A program made the translations under genes and the position numbers. The notes under the pieces are model-generated. The model was not told the DNA's origin. It searched no databases and was given only the letters and a program-made list of their open reading frames with translations. A DNA stretch of 46,505 bases from an uncultured Bacteroidota bacterium (lineage in GTDB: Bacteria > Bacteroidota > Bacteroidia > Chitinophagales > Chitinophagaceae), in assembly GCA_903887005.1 (NCBI GenBank), contig CAISOH010000176.1:1-46505 (forward strand). The letters run 5' to 3'. Positions 30,911 to 39,657 of this stretch are shown here, piece by piece (the first letter of the stretch is position 1; every line of letters begins with the position of its first letter).

Positions 30911-30922
30911 CTGCAAACTGCA
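30895..30922 (+). repeat. Heptamer tandem repeat at the HEAT gene stop
   Basis: AACTGCA, AACTGTT, AACTGCA, AACTGCA: four 7-base units. The TAA stop at 30908-30910 lies inside the array, so the last residues of the protein are encoded by it. Confidence 0.7.
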
Positions 30923-30926
30923 AAAC

Positions 30927-31166
30927 TCAACTAAGCTTCTTTTGGATACAAGCTACAAGGTCTCCGGCATTTTTGAATTCCATTACCTCCTTCAGTTTAA
31001 ATTTTATGGCAAAATGTTTTTCAATCTTGTCAATTATCATCATGTGCGATAATGAATCCCAGCCATCAACATCAGCAGCTGTGGTAGCAGGCGATAATTC
31101 TACTTTTCTCTTCAATATTGCTGATACAAGGTCATTTACTTTCATTAATATTTCCTGGTCTTCCAT
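30927..31166 (-). CDS. Acyl/peptidyl carrier protein
   Basis: 79 residues, one carrier domain. The phosphopantetheine site is DGWDSLSHM (Ser38), with the helix II MMIIDKIEKHFAIKF after it and an acidic overall charge. It differs from fatty-acid AcpP (which has a GADSLD-type site), fitting a dedicated carrier. Downstream on the same strand of a GNAT and an adenylation enzyme, so it is the likely thioester carrier for the acyl group that enzyme activates. The 138-base gap to the GNAT gene holds no terminator. Confidence 0.88.
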   Translation of the reverse strand: MEDQEILMKVNDLVSAILKRKVELSPATTAADVDGWDSLSHMMIIDKIEKHFAIKFKLKEVMEFKNAGDLVACIQKKLS

Positions 31167-31266
31167 AATTATTTTATTTTAAGCCGCCTGCTGTTATAGT
31201 TTCTATATTTATTAAAAGTTGTTTTGCGCCTTTACTTTTATTACTCATTAGTATCAAATAATTATG

Positions 31267-31291
31267 CTTTGCGTCTTTGCGCTCTTTGCGA
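31267..31291. repeat. CTTTGCG short tandem repeat
   Basis: CTTTGCGT, CTTTGCGCT, CTTTGCGAG: three units of 8-9 bases sharing CTTTGCG, between the GNAT and carrier genes. Not of strict period, unlike the other heptamer arrays. Confidence 0.5.
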
Positions 31292-31304
31292 GAGGCATTT
31301 ATTA

Positions 31305-31967
31305 CTATTCACAGTTTAATTTTCTTTCCATCAGGATTTTAGTATCGCAGGAAAGGAGTTTCAAAATTGCTTTATCCGGACATGTTTTTTCCTGAACAAC
31401 AGAAAAACCGGCTTTTACATATGCCTTGCGTGCGCTTTGATTATTCTTAAGTAAAATAACCTGCACTTTATTAAATGTTGCACCACCTTCCAGTTTCAGC
31501 CTGATATGCTCATTTATTAATTTTCCGCTCAGTCCCAGCCCGCGGAATTTTTCACTGGTATATATGCATTCCACCTGTAAAGCATTTGCCTCCCTGTGAA
31601 TATTTACCTCATTCATCAGTTTTAAGTAAGGGGTTGCATTCATCATTATATCCCTGTCCAAAAAGTACATCAGCAAATTGGTTTTAATCATATTGCTGGA
31701 TAATCCGGTTTCATTCTCAATCCATGCACTTACAGCGGCCGCCGGTTCGCCATCAACTTCAGCAATCAGGAAATCCCGTATATACATCTCCTGCCCTTCA
31801 ATATCTTCATCAAGTATATTACTCAGCAATTCCTTTAATTCCGCTTGTGAAATAGAAAATATGGAGCAATAACTGACCATATCAGATCCGCTTTTTTCAG
31901 CTTCAATGATGGCGGTTATCAAAAAGTCTTTATCTGACTCAGCAGCTCTCCTGATAGTAATATTCAT
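31305..31967 (-). CDS. GNAT-family N-acyltransferase
   Basis: 220 residues. The GNAT fold is shown by IRRAAESDKDFLITAI (strand 1/helix 1), LIAEVDGEPAAAVSAW (central strands), the acetyl-CoA/pantetheine loop SEKFRGLGLSGKLINEHI (about 138-155, R142-G-L-G-L-S), and NNQSARKAYVKAGF. It overlaps the adenylation gene by 4 bases (ATGA), so the two are coupled. In this setting it may transfer the carrier-bound acyl or aminoacyl group to an amine, or acetylate the product; which is unknown. Confidence 0.85.
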   Translation of the reverse strand: MNITIRRAAESDKDFLITAIIEAEKSGSDMVSYCSIFSISQAELKELLSNILDEDIEGQEMYIRDFLIAEVDGEPAAAVSAWIENETGLSSNMIKTNLLMYFLDRDIMMNATPYLKLMNEVNIHREANALQVECIYTSEKFRGLGLSGKLINEHIRLKLEGGATFNKVQVILLKNNQSARKAYVKAGFSVVQEKTCPDKAILKLLSCDTKILMERKLNCE

Positions 31968-33481
31968 ACAAGACTTGTAATTATCTTTCTCAGTGCATTC
32001 CTGTCAATTTTCCCATTGGCATTTAATGGAAAAGATGGAACAAAATACACTTGCGACGGTATCATATAGACAGGTAATTTTGTTTTTAACTCCTCCATCA
32101 TCATACCTGTATCGCTTTTCTCACCTTCAAACACAGCATATACCTGGCTTATACCATTAGCCGCAGAAATATCCAGTGCAACCACATTTGCAATCCCTGT
32201 TATCTTTCTTAAATGAAACTCAATCTCGCTAAGTTCCACCCTGAACCCCTGTATCTTTACCTGGTGGTCCACCCTACCGCAATACATAAAGTTACCATGT
32301 GCATCCTTAAATACAATATCACCGGTGCGATAATATTTTTCACCGTTATGCTCAAAGAAAGCTTCCTTGGTTCTTTCGGGATCCAGGTAACCTGCTGTTA
32401 GTTGCTTTCCATACAAACACAATTCCCCCTTCTCCTTATCATCAGATGGATTAAGGTTATCATCAACCACTATTGCATCCATACCCCGCATAGGCTTTCC
32501 TACGGTTACAATACCATTATAATCAGGAATATCTCCCCCATTATTTATTTTATAAGCCAGGCAAAATATAGTGGCTTCCGTAGGCCCGTAAACATTATCA
32601 ATAGCGGCATTTGGCACACATTCCATCCATTCCTTAACAATATCTTTATATAATGCCTCGCCGCAAAAAAGAGAGTACCTTAAATGTGGCAGCCGGATTT
32701 CACTGAAATAGGCCCGTAAATAAGAAAGTATAGATGGCACCATTAAGGCAATAGTAATATTATACGTCTCAAGTACATGGTACACATTGGTATATTTCAT
32801 CCCGCTTTCGGGAATGGTATATACACATGCGCCAAGGCAAAAGGGGATAAGATAAGACATTACCGACAGGTCGAAAGTAAGGTCGAACATTTGAAGGAAA
32901 CGATCATTTTCACTTAACTCGTATCCTAACGCATAAAAGGCGGCAACAAAAGAATCGAGGTTAAAATAGGAGATGGGCACTCCCTTAGGAATACCTGTAC
33001 TGCCCGATGTAAATAGTATATAAGCATTTCTCTCCGCTAAAGAAGCTACCGGCATTGTAATATCCGGGTTATTTTCCGGTGGTATGGAGGTAGTATCTGT
33101 TACAGGAATACTTAAATGAAAGTTTTCACCCGCCTTGGCAAGGATTATTTTTAATTGCGCTTGTTCAATAATCTGCGCTATCCTTTCCGCCGGATAATTC
33201 GGATGAATGGGAATATAAGTTTTACCGGATAATAAAACAGCCAGGATAGACGCATACGTTTCCACATCATCAGAAACAATAATTCCGATTCTTTGTTCAT
33301 TTCCTGAATCCTCTTCAATATCATGCTGAATGGCAGCAATTTTTGAAGCAAAACTGCTATAGGTATAATAGGTATCCTTAATGCACATGGCATTACGACC
33401 TGGATATTTTTCAAAAACAGCCTGTATTTTATTAAGAAAATTCATTTCAGGAAGCAAAGATGGTGCGAATATACCACTCAT
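31964..33481 (-). CDS. Stand-alone amino-acid adenylation enzyme (NRPS A-domain / DltA-like)
   Basis: 505 residues, a complete ANL enzyme without fused carrier or condensation domains. Core motifs: A3 LFTSGSTGIPKGV (156-168), A4 FDLTFDLSV (199-207, with Asp204 at the position that binds the amino group of alpha-amino acids), A5 NVYGPTEA (297-303), A7 YYRTGDIV (383-390), A8 GRVDHQVKIQGFRVELSEIE (402-421), A10 NANGKIDR with Lys491. It should activate an amino acid as AMP ester and load it on the carrier encoded two genes downstream. The side-chain pocket cannot be assigned by eye. First gene of the three-gene minus-strand cluster. Starts at the ATG at 33481, 49 bases from a 30-bp palindrome. 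Confidence 0.9.
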   Translation of the reverse strand: MSGIFAPSLLPEMNFLNKIQAVFEKYPGRNAMCIKDTYYTYSSFASKIAAIQHDIEEDSGNEQRIGIIVSDDVETYASILAVLLSGKTYIPIHPNYPAERIAQIIEQAQLKIILAKAGENFHLSIPVTDTTSIPPENNPDITMPVASLAERNAYILFTSGSTGIPKGVPISYFNLDSFVAAFYALGYELSENDRFLQMFDLTFDLSVMSYLIPFCLGACVYTIPESGMKYTNVYHVLETYNITIALMVPSILSYLRAYFSEIRLPHLRYSLFCGEALYKDIVKEWMECVPNAAIDNVYGPTEATIFCLAYKINNGGDIPDYNGIVTVGKPMRGMDAIVVDDNLNPSDDKEKGELCLYGKQLTAGYLDPERTKEAFFEHNGEKYYRTGDIVFKDAHGNFMYCGRVDHQVKIQGFRVELSEIEFHLRKITGIANVVALDISAANGISQVYAVFEGEKSDTGMMMEELKTKLPVYMIPSQVYFVPSFPLNANGKIDRNALRKIITSLV

Positions 33482-33530
33482 TTTCGGAGTGCCGTTTGAA
33501 ACTAAAGAAAGCCCCCTCTAATCAAAATCA

Positions 33531-33560
33531 CTAATAATTTGATAAATATCAAATTATTAG
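33531..33560. promoter_or_regulatory. Perfect 30-bp palindrome in a divergent intergenic region
   Basis: Arms CTAATAATTTGATA and TATCAAATTATTAG (14 bases, no mismatch) with a 2-base centre (AA). It sits 50 bases before the adenylation gene (minus) and 94 bases before the T9SS protein (plus), where a repressor or activator dimer could act on both. A TTTG lies in each arm. Confidence 0.7.
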
Positions 33561-33574
33561 AAATAATTAAGAGA

Positions 33575-33582
33575 TACGTTTG
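33575..33582 (+). promoter_or_regulatory. Candidate -7 box for the T9SS protein at 33624
   Basis: TACGTTTG matches TAnnTTTG. A start site near 33589 leaves about 35 bases before the ATG at 33624 and only 8 before the upstream ATG at 33597, favouring the former. Confidence 0.45.
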
Positions 33583-33623
33583 TCCATCATTAATCAATGC
33601 AAAAAAAATTAAACAAAACTTTT

Positions 33624-34634
33624 ATGAAAAAAATAATTTTATCCTTACTTGTTATTACTTCAGCCGCTACTGCCGCTTATGCACAACCTACGCTTACTGC
33701 AGCTACCAGCAACCCTATTGCCGGAGATGTATTTTATGGCTTTCAGGTTGACCCAACCGTTATTACGCCCGGTGCTGCCGGGCCTGCAGTAACCTGGAAC
33801 TATCCTACCCTCCCGGTTTCCGGGCTGGATACTACAGCATGGGTTACTTGTATTTCCACACCCTATTGTGATTCTTTCCTCACTAGTAATATTGCCAATA
33901 AGAATGCTGCAGGCGACTACAGCTATGCGAACGCAGGCACAAGTACATTGTCTATGCTGGGGCAGTATTCAGTTGGTATATACATGCATATAACAGGGAA
34001 TTGGGATCTTATGTATTACCCGTTTACATATTTAAGCACCCATAAAAATATAGCTTCTATACATATGATGTCTTCGGGAATAGATTTCTTCATGTACGTA
34101 AATGATAGTATGGACTATGATGGCTATGGTACACTTAAACTGAAGTCGGCAACATATACAAATGTAGTGAGGCAACATATTATAAGAATGCAAAAAGACA
34201 GTACCGGCTCCCCCTTTAATACAGTAACTATATCCCGCATTGAAATATATAACTGGTTTATTGCAGGCTTTCATAATCCTCTTTTTACATATACTATTGA
34301 TACAGCAAACGGAAATAATGCAAAATATTATTTGCTAACAGGTTCCAGTCCCTTAGTTACCAGCTCAGTGGCGCCAAACGCCACCATGGAAATATACCCT
34401 AACCCTGCTGCAGGTGTTATCCATATCAGGTTCAATACACCCGACATAAATACAACCTCTGTAACTATTACAGATATGGTAGGCCGAACCGCAGGTACCG
34501 TTAATAAGAACGAAATGAATCCCGGTCTCAATGATATCAAATTCCCTGTATATGGCCTGCCTGCTGGAATGTATATAGTGCATCTGCAAACAGGAACGGA
34601 AAACAGCACTCAAAAAATAGTGGTTACTAAGTGA
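33624..34634 (+). CDS. T9SS-secreted protein of unknown function
   Basis: 336 residues. The start at 33624 gives the signal peptide MKKIILSLLVITSAATAAYAQ; the in-frame ATG at 33597 would add nine residues. A middle part (25-255) is rich in Thr, Tyr and Asn with several beta-strand-like stretches and resembles no domain I know. A T9SS C-terminal sorting domain follows (about 258-336: MEIYPNPAAGVIHIRF, VTITDMVGRT, GLPAGMYIVHLQTG). The protein should cross the outer membrane and be attached or released. It faces the adenylation cluster across the 33531 palindrome. Confidence 0.75.
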   Translation: MKKIILSLLVITSAATAAYAQPTLTAATSNPIAGDVFYGFQVDPTVITPGAAGPAVTWNYPTLPVSGLDTTAWVTCISTPYCDSFLTSNIANKNAAGDYSYANAGTSTLSMLGQYSVGIYMHITGNWDLMYYPFTYLSTHKNIASIHMMSSGIDFFMYVNDSMDYDGYGTLKLKSATYTNVVRQHIIRMQKDSTGSPFNTVTISRIEIYNWFIAGFHNPLFTYTIDTANGNNAKYYLLTGSSPLVTSSVAPNATMEIYPNPAAGVIHIRFNTPDINTTSVTITDMVGRTAGTVNKNEMNPGLNDIKFPVYGLPAGMYIVHLQTGTENSTQKIVVTK

Positions 34635-34749
34635 CTGCAATAAAGGAATAAACAGAAAATAATCCAGCCCCATTTCTCAAATCCTGAAAACATTGACTGA
34701 ACCCTGGGTACTTTTTACATCACTTAGCCATTTTCAAATACAAATAATC

Positions 34750-35265
34750 ATGAAAAAACAAATTTATTTAACGTCAATTCTAGTGTTATTCGTACTGTCA
34801 AACATGCACAAATCATTCGGAGCATTCCCTGTCAAATATGTTGTTGTACCAAATACTCATGAAACAGATAACAGTGGGCCGAAAATTGCCTTTGTGAATA
34901 GAAATATGTCTGAAATCGGGACATTGAAGCCATTAAATTTCAGGCAACCAAAATTTGAGGATAATTCAACTTCAGACTTTGTAAATTATAGTAATCAGGG
35001 AAGGTCGTGTATCGTACATAAGGCAGGGCTTATCTTAATTTGCGGAGGTACTGCATCCATATTAATTGGGATTGTTGTTGCAAGGACATCCAACGATAGA
35101 GGTAATAATGGCATTCCATCCGGCCAAGGTGCAGTCGGACTTGAAATAGCGTTAGCAGGATTTGTGGCAGCCATCATAGGAGTACCCATTCTTATTGGCG
35201 GGTCCATACACGACCATTATAAAGGGAGATATAGTTTAATAGCTCCCAAAAGTGATCAGATATAG
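34750..35265 (+). CDS. Exported/membrane hypothetical protein
   Basis: 171 residues from the ATG at 34750 (MKKQIYLTSILVLFVL), preferred over a TTG 57 bases upstream because it starts a signal peptide. After about 75 polar residues come two hydrophobic segments (AGLILICGGTASILIGIVVA and GLEIALAGFVAAIIGVPILIGGSI), with a charged loop between them and a short tail. This looks like a two-helix membrane hairpin anchored protein. Family not recognised. It lies 115 bases after the T9SS gene. Confidence 0.6.
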   Translation: MKKQIYLTSILVLFVLSNMHKSFGAFPVKYVVVPNTHETDNSGPKIAFVNRNMSEIGTLKPLNFRQPKFEDNSTSDFVNYSNQGRSCIVHKAGLILICGGTASILIGIVVARTSNDRGNNGIPSGQGAVGLEIALAGFVAAIIGVPILIGGSIHDHYKGRYSLIAPKSDQI

Positions 35266-35411
35266 CGTAGAATTTTCGAGTTCGGGTTTTATAAAAATTG
35301 TGACGGGCTAATTATATTTATTTTTATTGACAATTGTTCTTAAGATATACCGGCTATTTTTCTACAATCTTTTTTGGTTTAGTGTCCCAGAGTTTTAAAT
35401 TAAAAAAAAAC

Positions 35412-35518
35412 ATGAAACAGTTTAAAAAAGCCATACTATTCCTGCTGTGAATACAGAGGGGAAATAGATGCCAAGGGTAAGGGGACATCTGAAGATGTAT
35501 TATGTGGCGTAAATTGAT
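35412..35518 (+). pseudogene. Possible broken small secreted-protein gene
   Basis: ATG at 35412 begins MKQFKKAILFLL, the start of a signal peptide, and then meets TGA at 35448-35450. Continuing in the +1 frame gives YRGEIDAKGKGTSEDVLCGVN before a stop at about 35515. It could be a frameshifted remnant of a short exported protein, or chance. The rest of 35266-35521 holds nothing else. Confidence 0.25.
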
Positions 35519-35521
35519 TTA

Positions 35522-36331
35522 TCAATGCGTTTGAGGTGTACTTATCCCCCCGCCTCTGTGTTTGTTATAATAACCGGAGTATAAATATTCCAGGCTGAAA
35601 TGCAGCCCCATATTTATCACAAAAAAATCATAGGCCCAGTCAGAATTTATTTTGGACACAATGATCTGTGTCTGAAATTTTGCAAACTTATAACCCAGTC
35701 TGAAAGTTAATGCAGGCTCCGCAAAGAAATAGAGATTCCCATTTCCGGGAAGTTTTTCATAAATGTTATAATTGCTCACAGCGCTGTATTCAGAGGCAAA
35801 ATAACTATAGCTCAAAGCGCCTAACCTGATATTAAAAGCAAGGTCAACAACCTTATTACTTAAACCAATACCGGGCTGCATAAAGAAGTGAATATGCTGC
35901 ATATCGCCGGTCACAAATCCGTCTGTTTTCAATTTTCCATAACCAAGGCCCGCGTAAACATCAGCTATATATTTTGTTCTGTCTCCTTTGCTTGTGTAAT
36001 AACCCGCACCCAATTCGCCTGATCGGCTTACATTATTGATATTGGAATTCGCAGTGGACGCAAACGTTACATCGCCACTCGAAAAGAAATTATGAAAATT
36101 ACTAATAATTCCCAAATGTTCAATGGGAGAATAAGCAAAAGACAACCCTAATGTACCCGCTACATTATTGTTTTCACCTGCGCCTATACCTATACTCCCC
36201 GTCATCCTCGCCTGATTTTTTTCTGATAATAAAGGCGTATTAACCGTAGAAGGACAATAAAAACTGGCTGTAGTATAGCATCCGGAAAGAAATACCAGCA
36301 AACCAATGGCAGGAAAAGCGAGGTAACGCAT
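35522..36331 (-). CDS. Outer-membrane beta-barrel lipoprotein
   Basis: 269 residues from the ATG at 36331 (MRYLAFPAIGLLVFLSGC, lipobox FLSGC, lipidated Cys18); a TTG four codons upstream is the only alternative. The body alternates Gly/aromatic strands: MTGSIGIGAGENNNVAGTLGLSFAYSP, ELGAGYYTSK, IADVYAGLGYGKL, FFMQPGIGL, AFNIRLGALSYSYF, YFFAEPALTFRLGYKF, FVINMGLHFSLEYLY. This indicates an eight-or-so strand barrel of the OmpW/DUF-type. Function unknown. Confidence 0.65.
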   Translation of the reverse strand: MRYLAFPAIGLLVFLSGCYTTASFYCPSTVNTPLLSEKNQARMTGSIGIGAGENNNVAGTLGLSFAYSPIEHLGIISNFHNFFSSGDVTFASTANSNINNVSRSGELGAGYYTSKGDRTKYIADVYAGLGYGKLKTDGFVTGDMQHIHFFMQPGIGLSNKVVDLAFNIRLGALSYSYFASEYSAVSNYNIYEKLPGNGNLYFFAEPALTFRLGYKFAKFQTQIIVSKINSDWAYDFFVINMGLHFSLEYLYSGYYNKHRGGGISTPQTH

Positions 36332-36457
36332 AACAAGTTGCAATTTATCAATATAGTAAATGTATTATTTCACAATTAATTATGCAAATAAATACACTTC
36401 TTTTTTTATAAAAGACAACAAAAATCTATCTTTAAAAGTATGGATTTATTGCTTGGT

Positions 36458-36988
36458 TTATCGCCAGCTATTAAATTCAAACCTTTTTCTAAAATGCAGG
36501 TCCCTGCCGTAAAATGCCGGGTTATTAACGTTCTTCTCAAATAGTGCCCTGAGTTCAGAACTATTTTGAATTTTATAAAGAGTTGTGTCCATAACCATTG
36601 ATGCAGTCACGTCCCAGCTTCCGGTGCTTATATATTTAATTTTCAAAAAAACATACCCTTGATGCTCCCTGTACCAATTAGGAAAAACAAGGAACTTAAC
36701 ATTATTAATTTCGGAAAAGTATGCACGTCCATGTTCTAATCCCCGGTTGTCTCCACTTCTGTTCATATAGGTCAGCACATACGCATGATCATCTTCTTTT
36801 TCTACAATAAAGTAGTTGTGGGAATCCGAATCTTCTTCCATCTTCCAGATTCCCTGCAGGTGATCATCAATTCGTACAACAGGTTTTTCATCAATAGGGT
36901 ATTTGCAAACATTTTTAATTCCATTATCAGGATGGTCTTTGAAAAAGACCTGAGGAACGAATAATAAAAAGAGGAGAAAATTTTTCAT
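36458..36988 (-). CDS. Hypothetical exported protein, possibly lipocalin-like
   Basis: 176 residues with a short hydrophobic N-terminus (MKNFLLFLLFVPQVFF) that may be a signal peptide. From residue 40 the pattern HLQGIWKMEEDSDSHNYFIVEKEDDHAYVLTYMN recalls small lipocalin-like proteins (G-x-W followed by antiparallel strands), but the match is weak. Many charged residues, no membrane segment later. Monocistronic; 245 bases upstream separate it from the next minus-strand gene. Confidence 0.5.
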   Translation of the reverse strand: MKNFLLFLLFVPQVFFKDHPDNGIKNVCKYPIDEKPVVRIDDHLQGIWKMEEDSDSHNYFIVEKEDDHAYVLTYMNRSGDNRGLEHGRAYFSEINNVKFLVFPNWYREHQGYVFLKIKYISTGSWDVTASMVMDTTLYKIQNSSELRALFEKNVNNPAFYGRDLHFRKRFEFNSWR

Positions 36989-37233
36989 AAAAATAATTTA
37001 AAATAAAATTACTATTAATTTTTATTTTTCCAAACTATTTGTGATTTCCCCCTGTTGTTCCGTTCAAGGTTCAATATTCGACTATTCCGGATTAGTAAAA
37101 CACAAGTAATCCCGTTACTATAATTATGCGGAACTTAGTAGTCAATTGTAAGTTTGATCCTGTGTTACGCAATGAAAAATTCACCTACAACGGCAGTTAG
37201 ATCCTTTGACAACAAATGCAGTTAAAAGAGAAT

Positions 37234-37893
37234 TCAAAAGTTAACATAGACCAGGTTGGTGGTAATACCGGGACATGGGGCCATGATACAATCCACTTGT
37301 TCTGTAATCCGCACCAATCCTTTTACTGAGTAGTATTCGGTCACTCTGTTCCTGGTAAGGGCAATGCAATCAAATTTTCCTGCTTTGTTTGTTATTGTAA
37401 CATATTCCGACCATTGGCCGGAATCGTTTTTATAGGATGGGTCGTAAGAATTCCATCGGGTAGTGGTATCAACAGGGAATTTTGCAATTAATATGGGTGT
37501 TGTGAAAAATTTTACAGTAGCATTTGGGATCGTCATTCCCAATGCATTCTCGAAATCATGATAATCTGCAGTTGTTCCAAGTTGGTACAATCCATCAGGC
37601 TGGTTAGCATAATAGGAAACTTCTGCATGGCCATGATTTGTTTTTAACACTTTAATAGCCTGTATGCCATTGATAATGGTATCAGATACGACCATGATGG
37701 TATCTTCGTTTTCATATGCCCAAACATTGCCCACCTTTAGTGGAAAGCTGCTCAATTGAATAACCGGGCCGGTTGTTTGAGTATTGTCTGTGTTATTAGT
37801 ATTTGTGGACTTGCCATTACCCGGCGCCTGGTGATTTTTTTCACAGCCGGGCAAAAGCAAAATGGAAAATAAAAAAACGAGCAGGGCCTTCAT
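37234..37893 (-). CDS. Lipoprotein of unknown function
   Basis: 219 residues with a lipoprotein signal (MKALLVFLFSILLLPGC, Cys17), then an Asn/Thr-rich flexible linker (20-42) and a compact beta-rich domain (FPLKVGNVWAYENEDTIMVVSDTIING..., and a closing GKFDCIALTRNRVTEYYSVKGLVRI). Such domains in Bacteroidota lipoproteins are usually of unknown role. Three Cys remain in the mature domain, two of them close together (DCIMAPCPG). Confidence 0.6.
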   Translation of the reverse strand: MKALLVFLFSILLLPGCEKNHQAPGNGKSTNTNNTDNTQTTGPVIQLSSFPLKVGNVWAYENEDTIMVVSDTIINGIQAIKVLKTNHGHAEVSYYANQPDGLYQLGTTADYHDFENALGMTIPNATVKFFTTPILIAKFPVDTTTRWNSYDPSYKNDSGQWSEYVTITNKAGKFDCIALTRNRVTEYYSVKGLVRITEQVDCIMAPCPGITTNLVYVNF

Positions 37894-38103
37894 TTAATTG
37901 AGTTTTCAGATAGTTAAAATTACATTATTAAAAAACATTTTCAAAATATTATTTACAAAGCCTTTCCGGCACAAGTTTCCCCGGTATTATTTTCACTTAC
38001 TGTTATGGGACTGACTGATATCAATTGTATCATTGACAGCAATCATAGCAGAAACTACTGTGATGCAATAAGTTTGTTGATTATTGACTACAAAAAAAGT
38101 GTT

Positions 38104-38730
38104 ATGAAAAATATTTTCTTCAAAACCTTTGTGCTTATTTTCATACTGATAGCAATTAATATTTTACCTGTTTCTGCACAAAAAAAAATAACAGATAACA
38201 ACCAGCAACATGGCGGATATAAATTCGAAAATGGTTCTGATATTCATAAGGATTATGTGGACAAAATCCTGACAAAAAAAATGAAGTTAATGCAGCATTA
38301 TTTTTCGGTTTTAATTGAAAAAAAAGAGCTGAATTATATTAAAGCAATAGATTCGGCTATGCTATTGTTCAATAATGATGAAACAAAACTGGTTACAATT
38401 ACCAGTAAAAATACTGGCAAGGTTTATGTGAAACCCGTAAAAGAATATCTTACAGATATATCTAAGCTTCCCTACAAATCTGTTGATATCACTTACCGGA
38501 ATTATACTGCCATCGAAAATATCCGTAAACAACCAGATGGTTTGTATAAAGGCGTCGCTGTTTTTCAACAGGAATTTACGGGGTTTGATAAAGAAGGGAA
38601 AGCAATGTATCACGACATTATCACCAGGAATGTAGAAGTAGTAATAAAATTTGCTCATTATATCATTAAAGAAAAACACCTCGTTTCCATGGATATTTTC
38701 TTCGGGAATATGGGTGTTACTGAAATGTGA
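38104..38730 (+). CDS. Hypothetical exported protein
   Basis: 208 residues from the ATG at 38104, which gives the signal peptide MKNIFFKTFVLIFILIAINILPVSAQ; an in-frame upstream ATG (38005) would add 33 residues that look untranslated. The mature part is mixed alpha/beta: a helical 30-80 region with many Lys, then strands (YKSVDITYRNYTAIENI, YKGVAVFQQEF, RNVEVVIKFAHY). Not recognised. 32 bases before the next exported protein in the same direction, so probably one operon. Confidence 0.6.
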   Translation: MKNIFFKTFVLIFILIAINILPVSAQKKITDNNQQHGGYKFENGSDIHKDYVDKILTKKMKLMQHYFSVLIEKKELNYIKAIDSAMLLFNNDETKLVTITSKNTGKVYVKPVKEYLTDISKLPYKSVDITYRNYTAIENIRKQPDGLYKGVAVFQQEFTGFDKEGKAMYHDIITRNVEVVIKFAHYIIKEKHLVSMDIFFGNMGVTEM

Positions 38731-38762
38731 TTTTCATAAATGGACTACCCCAAATATCAACA

Positions 38763-39632
38763 ATGACTACAGGCAGATTTTCTATAACGACAGCAATATT
38801 CTTATTGCTGTCGTTTGCTGTTTTACCCGATAGTTCCGCCCAGTATTTTGCGAATTTCAACCCTAACGATGAATATTTTAATTACGAAGTGAAGCTGATT
38901 GACGAATTCATTGAGCGGTTTAATGACGACTCCGCTACCTTTCTGCGTAAAGCATATACTAAAGATAAAAAACATCCCGCTGTATCGCGCGGCAGGCTCC
39001 TTGTATCATTATTCAATCTTGAAAACCCTTCATTTACCGACAAGGATACCACCCTGAAAGGATTTTTCCGGCAGGTATTGGATCCTCTGCACCCTGTTTA
39101 TTTATCGTTCAACGACAGTGACTGGTATGCTGAAGCCAGAGGCGTTTTTTTGAATAATGGCAAGCTGGTAGAAATACCGTTAGTGCTGCATGTAAAAAGC
39201 CAGGGCGATGAATGGTCGAAATGGATGATCACCGGTATAGGAAATACTATACAAAGCAAAGAGCCTATACCTTCTGTTTCTGTCAATAAGTTGAAAGGAA
39301 AGGAACAATACATATCCACGTCCGCCTATGCTACAAATTTTGTTGAGCTACACCACATTTTTACTGATAATATGCAGTCTGAATATTTCTTTGAACCCCA
39401 ATTATTGGTTACGGAACAAGGCAGGCAATTTGTAAAATGGATAAAAAACGGGCAACTAAAATTCCAGTATGTAAAAAGTATAACCTTTCATTTTTATCAA
39501 ATCAACGGCTGGATATTTACCGTAAACCAGTTTACCAGGAAATCGGCTAACAGAGGCTGGCTTATCAGCAGCGTACAAAAAACGGATAAAGCAGAAAAAG
39601 ATGCTGCATTAAAAAAATTATTGAACAGGTGA
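38763..39632 (+). CDS. Hypothetical exported protein
   Basis: 289 residues from the ATG at 38763, preferred over a GTG at 38727 that overlaps the previous stop, because MTTGRFSITTAIFLLLSFAVLPDSSAQ is a clean signal peptide. The mature protein starts FNPNDEYFNYEVKLIDEFIERFND and continues with alternating strands such as WYAEARGVFLNNGKLVEIPLVLHVKSQ and a late ITFHFYQINGWIFTVNQFTRKS. Proteins with this opening occur in other Bacteroidota as hypothetical exported proteins. No enzyme motif found. Second gene of a likely two-gene operon. Confidence 0.6.
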   Translation: MTTGRFSITTAIFLLLSFAVLPDSSAQYFANFNPNDEYFNYEVKLIDEFIERFNDDSATFLRKAYTKDKKHPAVSRGRLLVSLFNLENPSFTDKDTTLKGFFRQVLDPLHPVYLSFNDSDWYAEARGVFLNNGKLVEIPLVLHVKSQGDEWSKWMITGIGNTIQSKEPIPSVSVNKLKGKEQYISTSAYATNFVELHHIFTDNMQSEYFFEPQLLVTEQGRQFVKWIKNGQLKFQYVKSITFHFYQINGWIFTVNQFTRKSANRGWLISSVQKTDKAEKDAALKKLLNR

Positions 39633-39657
39633 ATCCGGAAAACATTAACCAATACCT

